Assembly (NCBI GenBank): GCA_021734025.1
Contig: JAIPJS010000008.1
Location: 62,001-126,000, forward strand
DNA length: 64,000 nucleotides
Direction of reading: 5' to 3'
Origin: Candidatus Neomarinimicrobiota bacterium
Lineage (GTDB): Bacteria > Fidelibacterota > JAANXI01
Shown here: positions 28,174-37,229 of the stretch, piece after piece
Layout: the number at the start of each line of letters is the position of its first letter
Position numbering within the stretch: position 1 is the stretch's first letter
Position numbers and translations under genes: made by a program
Notes under the pieces: model-generated
What the model was told of the DNA's origin: nothing
The model's database searches: none
Seen by the model: the letters and a program-made list of their open reading frames with translations, nothing else

Positions 28174-29702
28174 AATGCTAACCCTTTATACTATCCGTGG
28201 CCAAATAGTAAGGGTATTGACCAAATTGTCTTGCCGAATTGTACCCGTTACCGGGTGACAGATTATTTAAACAGAGGTGAAGGAGTTACGGGGAGGATGT
28301 TGGGTGATTTGAGTCCGTAAGCATAGCCGGTGCAGCCTATATTCAAAACGGGGGTTTCTATTCCATGAGGCACCCGGCCATTTGGTACTCCGGGATTGAA
28401 ATCCGTTTCGGTGAGCGATTGTTTGAACCGGCTCCCATTCGAAATGGCGCTGAAGTAATGTGAGTGTTACATCAGTACACTGGCGAAATGCAATGATAAC
28501 TTGACTACAGCCTGAAATTAGTGGTTTGACCCACACAGGCCGACTCTCAAATCGATTGGATGTAGTTTGGTATCCAGCAAGCCGTGCGGCCCAGATGATT
28601 GAAAAAACGACCAGGCCAACTGGTATAAGTTCTACAACAAAGATATGATTTCCCTGATACATCCGTCCTGCAAATTCCTTCACATGGCACGTTCGATATC
28701 TAATCCCTTACATTAAATATCGAAACGGCAGTTAAGATCTTTCTTCAACATTCTTATTATTTTCTAATAGCCTGTTATCTTCAACAGTAACAGACTTATG
28801 TATTGGTAAAATTTTTACCGGGAAACACCTGGAATCGCAAAGAACAGTTTATTGTGATGCGTGTCCATTCGGGTGCCCAGATTTTGCGAAGAAAAGTACA
28901 TGTTCCCTTTCTGACATTCAAGATCTTTTTCCTGTGTGCCGCCCGGAATCCCCTGGCGTAACTCCTAATTCCAAAACGGATAATTGGCAACAAATAAGGG
29001 TCCTTTTTCATTGAGTATTCTGTAAAAACGCCTGCCATAGATCATGTCAAATGTGGCAGATTTATCCGGAAACATGGCGATAGCTTGTGTACGTACCCGG
29101 TACACTAGCAACAACGATTCGGATAAGGAAGTGTGTGGGGCAGAGAGCGTTTGACACGCGAAGTCTGTCATTAGACGAAGACGCCGAAGTGCCTGTTCCT
29201 CTTGTGCTTCTGATCTCATATTGAAACGGTAGTCTCCAGGGTGTTTAGTAATACATATTCATAATTTGAAATCATTGTAATCCGTATTGTTCCGTGATAC
29301 ACGATTCCAATTAAAACAATAAAGAAAAGAAATATAAGTGAACTTTGCTGCTTGATGGTATAAAAAAGACATAAAAAACCGTTTGACATTTAAAAAAGTA
29401 AAATATATAATTCTGCAATATGGGAAAACAAAACACATATCACCGCTTTCTGATATCATGCGCAGGAGTAAATACGCGGGGGCGGAAATGTTATTTAGCT
29501 CACACGGGGAGCAAGTCAGCGTCTTTATCTTTGGAACCATATGGAACAAATGCAGACCTGGCTGACCGGGAACAATATAGTATTGTCAAAAGTTACCTTC
29601 CAATTTGTCTCTGACTCCGATCCTTTTACAGCCGAGATCGCGGGGGATTTATATGAATTTTTTTAATATTAGTGAATTTACGGAAAACACGGAGGATTAC
29701 TC
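28174..29702. other. Gene-poor 1.5-kb stretch
   Basis: Apart from one possible 84-codon gene (28965-29219, minus), no supported gene lies here. Open frames are short, overlap on both strands and show no recognisable motifs. Composition becomes AT-richer toward 29.3-29.7 kb. The region contains no transposase remnant or long repeat visible by eye. A minus-strand frame at 28267-28683 starts with a hydrophobic segment (FVVELIPVGLVVFSIIWAA) but the rest looks non-coding; it could be a decayed membrane-protein gene. Confidence 0.45.
28965..29219 (-). CDS. Small conserved-looking hypothetical protein
   Basis: An 84-residue frame. The middle (RRLRLMTDFACQTLSAPHTS, LLVYRVRTQAIAMFPDKSAT, FDMIYGRRFYRILNE) resembles a short helical hypothetical family, with an LR-R-MTD start, an R-x-ALFPDK segment and a DLIY-RF-R-L end, that I recall from several bacterial phyla. 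The match is from memory and cannot be verified here. The last 12 residues look unrelated. GGAG lies about 13 bp upstream of the ATG, which is far. No function is proposed. Confidence 0.45.
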   Translation of the reverse strand: MRSEAQEEQALRRLRLMTDFACQTLSAPHTSLSESLLLVYRVRTQAIAMFPDKSATFDMIYGRRFYRILNEKGPLFVANYPFWN

Positions 29703-30260
29703 ATGAGGTTAAACAAACAACTACGCTGGGGGATCCTGGTAATGTTGCTCGTACCGGTGTTGTTGTTCGGTTTGCTTTACTGGGGAATGCAATCCAGCTA
29801 TACAAATGATATCCAGACTTTGGCAGAACAGAAGGCAGAGTTGCAGCAAAAAGTGGACTCACTGCGGAACGTCGTGACTAAAGTAGAAGATGATATTAAT
29901 ACGGTATCCAAAGTCAATATCAGCCGAATTGTGGCAACAGCTTATAATAGTTTTACCTGGCAAACCAATGACGATCCGTTCACGACATCCAGTGGAGAAC
30001 AGGTGCAGGATGGGACCCTGGCGCTGAGCCGGGATCTGATCCAGGCTGAATCCGACCTGATGCACCGTATGGGATTTAATCCCACCGGCGCCTACGCCTA
30101 CGGAGATACTGTATTTGTTGTATACGTAAAGCCGATGGTGGTGCACGATACGATGAATAAGCGTTTTCAACACCGGGCGGATATCTGGCTGGAAGATTAT
30201 GGCACCGCCAGAGAATGGGGAAAACGCAAGGTGTTTATCGCGAGGCGTTCGGATTCCTGA
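29703..30260 (+). CDS. 3D-domain (MltA/RlpA-like double-psi barrel) membrane-anchored protein
   Basis: A 185-residue protein with one N-terminal membrane segment (residues 9-28), then a coiled coil (about 37-65, TLAEQKAELQQKVDSLRNVV). A C-terminal domain with the 3D layout follows: VATAYNSFTW, GTLALSRDLI, GDTVFVVYVKP, DTMNKRFQHRADIWL and AREWGKRKVFI. 3D domains form the double-psi barrel of MltA-type lytic transglycosylases and Rpf/YocH-like proteins, so a cell-wall role in the periplasm is likely. The usual DTGG is DTMN here. GGAGG precedes the ATG start. Confidence 0.75.
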   Translation: MRLNKQLRWGILVMLLVPVLLFGLLYWGMQSSYTNDIQTLAEQKAELQQKVDSLRNVVTKVEDDINTVSKVNISRIVATAYNSFTWQTNDDPFTTSSGEQVQDGTLALSRDLIQAESDLMHRMGFNPTGAYAYGDTVFVVYVKPMVVHDTMNKRFQHRADIWLEDYGTAREWGKRKVFIARRSDS

Positions 30261-30298
30261 CGGAATTAATCTTTCTGAAATAGAGAGGTGAGTTGTTG

Positions 30299-30328
30299 AT
30301 GCCCCGGCTTGTCCGGGGCATTTTTTTT
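30299..30328 (+). terminator. Rho-independent terminator of the 3D-domain gene
   Basis: ATGCCCCGG / CCGGGGCAT with a 5-nt loop is followed by eight T residues. It lies 39 bp after the stop codon. Confidence 0.92.
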
Positions 30329-30461
30329 ACCAGAGGAATCAAGGCTGCTGTTTCCACGGGGAGTAATGTTTTTCGTTCCGGAAATCTGCCGTTTTTAAGT
30401 TGATCCCAAAGCCAGTTTTGGGTACAATGCACAGCTGTAATTATAACAGGAGATGCAGACT

Positions 30462-31712
30462 ATGGAAGACACAGAGAATATTCAAATCCTGCAGCGATAT
30501 TACCATACTGCAGTGGTTTATCTGTTGTTGACTGCCACCATGGCAGCCATCCTCTTCGGGCTCCGGATATTTCAGGTGTATTTACCATTTTCACTTTCTA
30601 TCGCCACCGTCCATCTTGGAACTCTGGGAGCGCTGACCATGGGGATTATGGGGTTGTATCTCAGACTTTTTTATGGGTTAGAGGTCGTGGAAGTCAAACC
30701 GTGGACGGTTAGAACAATTCATATACTACCCAACGTTGGCATCGGTATCCTGACTATCGGTTTCCTTCTGAATACATGGCCCGTTCTGGCAGTGGGATTC
30801 CTCGGGACGGCATACGCGCTGATCTGGTGGGCTGTGGAATATTTTCGATGGCTGCTCCAGGCTGATTCGGCCGATAGGAAAGGCGCCCTACTGTTTGGTG
30901 CATTTGGTGTGATTGGTCTAGTTGTTGCCGTCCTGATTGGTGGTTACCTCTTCCACGGGTATCTGAGTGGTAATACCGTCCAGAACATGCGGTTAACCCA
31001 CATCCACGCCGGATTCGTCGGTTGGGCTTCTCTGGGATTGCTTGGGATTGGAATCGCACTTCGGGGTGGCGAAAATCCGGTTACGAAATCCATTGGTATT
31101 TTACAGGGAAGCGCCTGGGTGTGGTTCGCCGGATTTCTCCTTCTCGCAGGGTTCATGGTTACCTGGAATCTGTCACTTTTAATGATTGCCGGGAGTATCA
31201 TTATACTAGGTCTCTTTGGGTATGGATATAGTATGCCAAAAGTCGGGGAGTTGGGAAGTGATTCATCCGAGGCAGGGACAGCAGCTGGTTCTAAGCGCTT
31301 GCTGCCATATATTATTATCGGATTTCTCGGTCTATTTGTCGCCATCCTGCTCGGGTTCGATATTTCCATTAATTATCCCAGCGGACGAGCTGGTTCGCAT
31401 CGCATTATCGGTGTGGGCGGCTGGTTAGTGATGACATTTCTTATGGCACTTTTATCAGAAATTCCCCGGACATCATTGGCACTATTGCAGAGTAAAGGTG
31501 AGACGGTCACCGCTGTGCAACAATACCTATATCCGGGGATTTTTCGTATCGGGTGGATTGTGTTAACGGCAGGACTCCTGATTGCCCTTACCGGATATTT
31601 TACTTCACCGACGATTATGTTCGCCGGGCTTTTATTGTTGACAGGTATGGTGGCGATTCTTGCTATTTCTGTTTTGATGAAATATCCGGTTACAACCGGG
31701 AGAGCCTCATGA
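30462..31712 (+). CDS. Heme-copper oxidase subunit I-like (CcoN/NorB-like) membrane protein
   Basis: A 416-residue, about 12-helix membrane protein. Conserved His residues sit in helices in two similar settings: ATVHLGTLGALTMGIMGLYL (about residue 50) and LTHIHAGFVGWASLGLLGIG (about 180). This is the H-x-H...GW pattern of cbb3-/NorB-related proteins. It is shorter than a true CcoN and no catalytic-subunit neighbours (CcoO/CcoP) are present. A role in heme or nitric-oxide/oxygen chemistry is therefore only inferred. ATG at 30462 is preferred over 30453 because AGGAG lies 9 bp upstream of it. Its stop overlaps the start of the next gene by 4 bp. Confidence 0.65.
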   Translation: MEDTENIQILQRYYHTAVVYLLLTATMAAILFGLRIFQVYLPFSLSIATVHLGTLGALTMGIMGLYLRLFYGLEVVEVKPWTVRTIHILPNVGIGILTIGFLLNTWPVLAVGFLGTAYALIWWAVEYFRWLLQADSADRKGALLFGAFGVIGLVVAVLIGGYLFHGYLSGNTVQNMRLTHIHAGFVGWASLGLLGIGIALRGGENPVTKSIGILQGSAWVWFAGFLLLAGFMVTWNLSLLMIAGSIIILGLFGYGYSMPKVGELGSDSSEAGTAAGSKRLLPYIIIGFLGLFVAILLGFDISINYPSGRAGSHRIIGVGGWLVMTFLMALLSEIPRTSLALLQSKGETVTAVQQYLYPGIFRIGWIVLTAGLLIALTGYFTSPTIMFAGLLLLTGMVAILAISVLMKYPVTTGRAS

Positions 31713-32041
31713 GTGACGAACCGACTATTTTGGTTGAGTTCAGTATGTCACCGCTTGGTAAGGGTGAAAGCGTGAGTCCGTATGTCGCCAGAGCACTGGA
31801 TATTATTGATAACAGCGGACTGGATTACGAGTTGCATTCGCTGGGCACAATAATCGAGGGACAGTGGAGTGAGGTCATGGAAGTCCTCAAACAGTGCCAT
31901 CAGGCGATGGAAAAAAATTGCGACCGGATTACTACCACGATGAAAATGGACTACCGGGCAGGGGCCTCCGGGCGTATCCAGGGGAAAGTTTCCTCCGTGG
32001 AAGACAAAGTTGGACGAAAATTACAGACGCAGAAGGAGTAA
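31709..32041 (+). CDS. MTH1187 / thiamine-binding (YqgV-like) family protein
   Basis: A 110-residue protein of the MTH1187/YkoF-like fold (DUF77, thiamine-binding). The family pattern is ILVEFSMSPLGKGESVSPYV at the start, YELHSLGTIIEGQWSEVMEV in the middle and DRITTTMKMDYRAG near the end. Members bind thiamine or related small molecules as tetramers; their cellular role is unclear. The ATG overlaps the previous stop (ATGA), and mrp starts 7 bp after its stop, so the three genes form an operon. The longer upstream frame is antisense noise within the membrane-protein gene. Confidence 0.85.
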   Translation: MSDEPTILVEFSMSPLGKGESVSPYVARALDIIDNSGLDYELHSLGTIIEGQWSEVMEVLKQCHQAMEKNCDRITTTMKMDYRAGASGRIQGKVSSVEDKVGRKLQTQKE

Positions 32042-32048
32042 TAGATAT

Positions 32049-33143
32049 ATGGCGGGTGTTAATCAGGACGAAGTGAAGCAAATTCTGGAGCAGGTGACTT
32101 ATCCGGGGTTCAGCCGGAATATTGTCTCATTCGGGATGGTGGGCGATATAGCCATTCAGGATGGTACGATCCAGGTGGAACTCCGCATTTCGTCCAGTGA
32201 TGAAGAAAAGAAACAGCAAGTGGTCGGCGAAGTTCGGGATGTACTGAAAAAGGAGACCGGCGCAGATGATGTCTCAGTGTCGCTGGTAGATCCCATGGAA
32301 GAAGGATCCTCACCCTCGCCAGGTGGCGGAGGCCACGCGCCACAGCAGTCACAGGGGTCCGGAGATCCCTGGGCGGATCACCATGCCATTCCGAATGTAA
32401 AGCATGTGATCGCGGTCGCCAGTGGCAAGGGTGGCGTTGGCAAATCGACGGTTGCGGCAAATTTGGCCGCCAGCCTGAAGGAACAGGGCAACCGCGTGGG
32501 ACTGTTGGATTTGGATATTTACGGACCAAGTTTACCAACCCTCTTTGGTATCACGGACCAGCCGTATCTCACCAAAGATGAACGGATTGCTCCGCTGGAG
32601 AAATACGGATTAAAACTCATGTCCTTCGGTAATATTCTCGGCGACGATTCCCCCGTAATTTGGCGAGGTCCTATGGTGGCAAAAATGGTGGATCAGTTTC
32701 TGAACGGTATCGACTGGAAGGAACTGGATTACCTGGTGCTGGATTTGCCACCCGGAACCGGCGACGTGCAGCTGACGCTCGTTCAAAAAATAGAAATTCG
32801 TGGGGCTATCATTGTGACTACACCGCAGGAACTGGCGTTGCAGGATGTGAAAAAAGGTGCCAACATGTTCAGGAAAGTGGATACGCCGGTACTGGGCATT
32901 ATCGAAAATATGAGCTACTTCAATTGCCCACACTGTGGTGAAGATACCGATGTATTCAGTCGGGGCGGAGGGCAAAAGGAGAGCGTCCGGCTTGGTGTTC
33001 CACTCCTCGGCCGGATTCCGTTACATCCGGAATTGATGGAAGCCTCTGACCAGGGAAAACCGATTGTATTTTCGGATGGAGAGGCCGTTACTTCAAAAGC
33101 CTTTCAGGAAATTGCCGAAAAATTATCGGAACAATTGGCATAG
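32049..33143 (+). CDS. Mrp/ApbC Fe-S cluster carrier ATPase
   Basis: A P-loop NTPase of the Mrp/NBP35 family that carries and transfers [4Fe-4S] clusters. The 364-residue protein has an N-terminal MIP18/DUF59 domain (about 1-90) and a linker rich in Ser, Pro, Gly and Gln. The deviant Walker A is ASGKGGVGKST (about residue 120). The cluster-ligand pair CPHC follows at about 297 (YFNCPHCGE). ATG at 32049 has GAAGGAG 8 bp upstream and is chosen over an earlier in-frame ATG within the preceding gene. It ends the operon; a 280-bp gap without a supported gene separates it from uppS. Confidence 0.94.
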   Translation: MAGVNQDEVKQILEQVTYPGFSRNIVSFGMVGDIAIQDGTIQVELRISSSDEEKKQQVVGEVRDVLKKETGADDVSVSLVDPMEEGSSPSPGGGGHAPQQSQGSGDPWADHHAIPNVKHVIAVASGKGGVGKSTVAANLAASLKEQGNRVGLLDLDIYGPSLPTLFGITDQPYLTKDERIAPLEKYGLKLMSFGNILGDDSPVIWRGPMVAKMVDQFLNGIDWKELDYLVLDLPPGTGDVQLTLVQKIEIRGAIIVTTPQELALQDVKKGANMFRKVDTPVLGIIENMSYFNCPHCGEDTDVFSRGGGQKESVRLGVPLLGRIPLHPELMEASDQGKPIVFSDGEAVTSKAFQEIAEKLSEQLA

Positions 33144-33423
33144 GATTTCGATTAACGAACGCAAATCAATTCCGAAACTCTCTGCAGGATTATCGTGGTA
33201 ATTTGCAGGATGAAACCTTGTCTGTGATGTTATATGATGCAGTCCAAGGATTTGGCCATACAAATAGTGTCGCTTTCGGGATATTTGGGGGGCATCGTGG
33301 AGTTGACCACCGGCAGAGAATTTGTGATTGCCGTCGGAAAAGGCCACGGACCTTTATCTTGACTTCCTGAAGGGGAGAAAATAAATTCATCAAGATGTAC
33401 ACGAAATTATTTATTAAGGCGTT

Positions 33424-34209
33424 ATGACAGCAGATTTAGAGTCATTAGAACAGCAAATTCAGCAGCACGGGCGCCTGCCCAGTCACATCGCAATCATTAT
33501 GGATGGCAATGGCCGTTGGGCTAAAGAAAGAAGTCTCCCGCGGCTGGCCGGACACAACGAAGGCATTAATTCTGTCCGGGAGATTGTGCGGGCCTGCGGT
33601 GAGCTCGGTGTCGAGGCATTGACGCTCTATACCTTTTCCAAGGAAAACTGGAACCGGCCTCCCAGAGAAGTCACTGCACTCATGAAACTCCTTCTTAGAA
33701 CCATCCGAAAAGAAGTCGATGAGCTGATGGCGAATAATGTGAAAATCAGAGTCATCGGGGATCTGGAGGATCTTCCGCCAGAACCACGCCAGAGTATGAA
33801 GGAAGCGATGGACCGGACGGCAAACAACACCGGGCTGCAGTTAAATCTTGCCCTGAGTTACGGAGGGCGGAGCGAAATTTTGGAAGCTGTCGAAGCCCTT
33901 TATCATGACATTCAGGCTGGTAAGCATTCCATAAATGAATTGGATGAAAACCTGTTTAGTTCCTATATGCACACTGGTTCTCAGCCTGATCCTGACCTGC
34001 TTATCCGCACCAGTGGCGAAGCACGGATCAGTAATTTCCTCCTGTGGCAATTAGCGTACACCGAATTGTATATCACATCTGTCTATTGGCCGGACTTTCG
34101 CCGGGAAGAGCTCTATAAGGCAATTCTTGATTACCAGAGCAGGGAGCGGCGATTCGGTAAAGTCAGCGAACAGATAAAAAATAAACCACTAGTTGCGGAA
34201 CAGTCTTAA
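33424..34209 (+). CDS. uppS: Isoprenyl transferase (undecaprenyl diphosphate synthase)
   Basis: A cis-prenyltransferase that builds the C55 carrier for peptidoglycan and O-antigen from FPP and IPP. The 261-residue protein shows IAIIMDGNGRWAK with the catalytic Asp (about residue 26). It also shows GHNEGINSVREIV, TLYTFSKENWNRP, and the C-terminal LLIRTSGEARISNFLLWQLAYTE. It is the first gene of the envelope operon, and bamA begins 4 bp after its stop. The cdsA gene usual between uppS and dxr in many bacteria is absent. Confidence 0.97.
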   Translation: MTADLESLEQQIQQHGRLPSHIAIIMDGNGRWAKERSLPRLAGHNEGINSVREIVRACGELGVEALTLYTFSKENWNRPPREVTALMKLLLRTIRKEVDELMANNVKIRVIGDLEDLPPEPRQSMKEAMDRTANNTGLQLNLALSYGGRSEILEAVEALYHDIQAGKHSINELDENLFSSYMHTGSQPDPDLLIRTSGEARISNFLLWQLAYTELYITSVYWPDFRREELYKAILDYQSRERRFGKVSEQIKNKPLVAEQS

Positions 34210-34213
34210 CTGT

Positions 34214-36601
34214 ATGAATATTGTGTTTTTCCGTGGAAGGTTCGCCGTTCGTGTAATTACGGCGATCAGTTTTGTTATTGCACTCCTGATGATTGGGCTG
34301 GATTCCGCTGCCTTTGCGCAGCAGGCTTCCAGTCAACAGCAGATTAACCTCTTAGGTCTCTCCGTCCAGGGCAACGAGACCGCCAGCGCCGATATCATCA
34401 GAGCGAATTCCGGGCTTCGGGTGGATCAATCCCTGACAATGGAAGATATCCAGAAGTCTTTTGATCGTCTCTGGGAACTGCAACTTTTCTCCGATATAAA
34501 ATTTTTGATTGACCGGGAAACCCCCAACGGCGTCTACCTTATTATTCAAGTTAAGGAACATCCCCGGCTCAACCGGGTCCGGTTCCGTGGCAACGACAAG
34601 ATTAAGGACAAGAAGTTCGAGGAAGAACTCAATCTCCTTCCTGGCCAGGTGCTCAGTCCACAGCAGATTTTCAATACGGCGAAAAAGATGAAAGAACTCT
34701 ATAAAGAGGAGAATTATTTGCTGGCCGAGGTCGACTGGGACACCACCTTCACTGAAGATCGCCAAAATTATGTGAACCTGACGTACACCATCGATGAGGG
34801 GAAAAAGGTCAAAATTCAGGATATCACATTCCATGGGAACGACCACATCGCCGAACGAAAGCTCCGGGGCCAGATGGAAAAGGTGAAAGAGCAGCGCTGG
34901 TGGAAATTTTTCCAGGATGTGGAATATACCCGGGAAAATTATCTCACCGGCCAGACGAACGTCATTAATTATTATAAAACCCAGGGGTATCGGGACGCCG
35001 AGATTGTCCGGGATTCCGTCTATTATAATGATGAGAAAACCCGGATGTTTATCGATATGTGGATCGATGAAGGGGATATTTATACTTACGGCGACTTCTC
35101 CTGGACAGGGAACTCTTTGTATAATAGTAAAGAGTTGAACCGAGCCCTGGGCGTGGAACCGGGAGAACAGTATGATCTTGAAGCGTTTCAGGCCGGAATC
35201 GAAAATGTCCGGAGTCTGTATATGGATCGGGGCTACTTGTACTTTCAGGTCAATCCCCAGGAAGTCCCGGTCGGTGATAATACGGTGGACATCACCTTTC
35301 AGGTACAGGAAAATTATCAGGTCAGCGTCCGGATGATTGATATTACCGGAAATACGAAGACCAAGGAAGATGTCATCCGGCGGGAATTGATGATCTTTCC
35401 CGGCGATATTTTCAGTCGTGAACGGCTGCTCCGGAGCCAGCGGGAAATCTTTATCCTGAATTACTTTTCCAACGTGGTACCGGATGTGGTCCCGGTGGAC
35501 GATAAACATGTGGATTTATCGGTGGAAGTGGAAGAAAAACAGACCGATCGCGCCAACGCTTCTGTCGGCTATAGCGAACGGGATGGCTTGCTGGGAAGCG
35601 TTGGTGTAGAGTTCAATAACTTGATGGGGAACGGTCAGCAGTTGGTGTTTAACTACCAGCGCGGTCAGTATTACAAGTCGTTTCAGTTTCAGTTCAACGA
35701 GCCGTGGCCGTTTAACCGGCCCAATCCGGTCGGGTTCAGTGTCTTTTCCACCAACCGGGGACGATTTGGATCAGGCGCATCCAGCTACTATTTACCGTTC
35801 AACATTTCCCGACGGGGGGGATCGGTTTCCATCGGGCATCGTTTTCGGTGGCCGGATAGTTACTTCCGCGGCAACTGGTCGCTTTATATCGATTCCAAGG
35901 AATATACGAACATTCAGGATTCCACGACATTCCAGCGGATTGTCCGTAGCGGAGAAAAGTCGACCCGTGGTGTTCGGCTGACGCAAACCATTCGGCGGGA
36001 CAGCCGGGACCGACCAGAATTTCCTACGGAAGGATCTCGGGTCACATTTCGGTCCGCAATATCTGGTGGCCCACTGGGCGGAAACGAAGAATACCACAAG
36101 CATGAGTTAAAGCTCGAATGGTTCACGCCGATGGTCTGGGATTTGGTGTTGTATACGGATATTGAAGCCGGCGCAATGAAAGGATTGTATCGGAATGCGG
36201 TAATTCCGTATGATGAGCACTTTTTTATGGGGGGATCAGGGATGATCTACGGAACAGCTCTGCGTGGGTATAGCGACCGGGCTGTTGGTCCGACTTCAAT
36301 TGATGGGTATCCACTAGGGGGACGTGCCATGCTCAAGTATTCCCTGGAATTACGGGTACCCATTTCGGATAATCCGACGCTTTACGGCTTAGGTTTCTTC
36401 GAAAGTGGCAACACGTATCTGGACGTTGAGCACATCAACCCGTATGCCCTGAAGCGATCTGCCGGCGTCGGTTTCCGGCTGTTTATGCCGATGTTGGGAC
36501 TTTTGGGTTTTGACTTTGGATATGGCTTCGATTCGCTTGAACCAGGTTCCACACAGCCGAATGGCTGGCAGACACATTTTATCTTTGGTCAACCATTTTA
36601 A
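34214..36601 (+). CDS. bamA: Outer membrane protein assembly factor BamA
   Basis: The central component of the beta-barrel assembly machine (Omp85 family). The 795-residue precursor has a signal peptide cut after residue ~36 (AAFA). Five POTRA domains follow (for example VRFRGNDKIKDKKFEEELNL, ITFHGNDHIAERKLRGQMEK, IDITGNTKTKEDVIRRELMI). A 16-strand barrel completes it, with the conserved MGGSGMIYGTALRGYSDRAVG-type loop (split here) and an aromatic C-terminus (HFIFGQPF). ATG at 34214 is preferred over a TTG at 34193 that overlaps uppS. It is adjacent to skp, as in many Gram-negatives. Confidence 0.96.
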   Translation: MNIVFFRGRFAVRVITAISFVIALLMIGLDSAAFAQQASSQQQINLLGLSVQGNETASADIIRANSGLRVDQSLTMEDIQKSFDRLWELQLFSDIKFLIDRETPNGVYLIIQVKEHPRLNRVRFRGNDKIKDKKFEEELNLLPGQVLSPQQIFNTAKKMKELYKEENYLLAEVDWDTTFTEDRQNYVNLTYTIDEGKKVKIQDITFHGNDHIAERKLRGQMEKVKEQRWWKFFQDVEYTRENYLTGQTNVINYYKTQGYRDAEIVRDSVYYNDEKTRMFIDMWIDEGDIYTYGDFSWTGNSLYNSKELNRALGVEPGEQYDLEAFQAGIENVRSLYMDRGYLYFQVNPQEVPVGDNTVDITFQVQENYQVSVRMIDITGNTKTKEDVIRRELMIFPGDIFSRERLLRSQREIFILNYFSNVVPDVVPVDDKHVDLSVEVEEKQTDRANASVGYSERDGLLGSVGVEFNNLMGNGQQLVFNYQRGQYYKSFQFQFNEPWPFNRPNPVGFSVFSTNRGRFGSGASSYYLPFNISRRGGSVSIGHRFRWPDSYFRGNWSLYIDSKEYTNIQDSTTFQRIVRSGEKSTRGVRLTQTIRRDSRDRPEFPTEGSRVTFRSAISGGPLGGNEEYHKHELKLEWFTPMVWDLVLYTDIEAGAMKGLYRNAVIPYDEHFFMGGSGMIYGTALRGYSDRAVGPTSIDGYPLGGRAMLKYSLELRVPISDNPTLYGLGFFESGNTYLDVEHINPYALKRSAGVGFRLFMPMLGLLGFDFGYGFDSLEPGSTQPNGWQTHFIFGQPF

Positions 36602-36643
36602 TGTTTAGATTATAACAGACTTCAGAACTACAAGGAGGAAAGC

Positions 36644-37198
36644 GTGAAACGGATAACACAAGCAGGGATTTTACTAACCTTATCTGTCTTGATGGCCGTA
36701 CCGGCATTGGGGCAATTAAAGATTGCATATGTGAACTCGGATCGGATTATGCAGGAATACGAAGAGGCGCGAGAAGCCCAGAAGAAGATGGATCTGGAAG
36801 CCAAACAGCTGGAAAATAAGTATATGTCCATGACCAGTCAGCTGGATAGCCTGCAGCGTTCCTTTCAGCAGCAGCAGTTCGTGATGAGTGAAGAGCGCCG
36901 CCAGCAGAAGCAGCAGCAAATCCAGTCGCTCCAGCAGCGGATTCAGCAGTTCCAGATGGAAAACGTCGGCCCGCAGGGACAGATTTATGCCAAGCAGGAA
37001 CAAATTCTGGGGCCGGTATTACAGAAGATTAATACCGCTATCAAAAAAGTCGCTAACGATGGTAGTTACGACTATGTGCTGGATTCCGTCGGCGGTAACA
37101 TCCTGTACGCGGAAGAAAAACACGATATCACAGCGGATGTACTGTACGAACTGCGCCGGGGGACATCTTCCAGCAGCTCTTCATCTTCGCAACAATAA
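36644..37198 (+). CDS. skp: OmpH/Skp-like periplasmic chaperone
   Basis: A periplasmic holdase that escorts unfolded outer-membrane proteins to BamA. The 184-residue precursor has a signal peptide (ending PALGQ). The Skp start KIAYVNSDRIMQEYEEAREA follows, then a long helical coiled coil rich in Gln and Lys (QRSFQQQQFVMSEERRQQKQ), and a compact C-terminal part (VLDSVGGNILYAEEKHDIT). It ends in an unusual poly-Ser tail. AAGGAGG precedes the GTG start. It follows bamA directly. Confidence 0.92.
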   Translation: MKRITQAGILLTLSVLMAVPALGQLKIAYVNSDRIMQEYEEAREAQKKMDLEAKQLENKYMSMTSQLDSLQRSFQQQQFVMSEERRQQKQQQIQSLQQRIQQFQMENVGPQGQIYAKQEQILGPVLQKINTAIKKVANDGSYDYVLDSVGGNILYAEEKHDITADVLYELRRGTSSSSSSSSQQ

Positions 37199-37229
37199 CA
37201 CATAGACGGCTGCCTGCGTAGAACATTTC

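Noticed and set aside
28174-29702. tRNA or rRNA gene in the gene-poor stretch
   Set aside because: No cloverleaf with a TTCGA-type loop and CCA-side acceptor could be drawn by eye, and no rRNA-like sequence was seen.
34352-35509. Long minus-strand frame of 385 codons
   Set aside because: It lies fully antisense to bamA, whose POTRA domains are unmistakable; the translation is low-complexity hydrophobic with no motifs.
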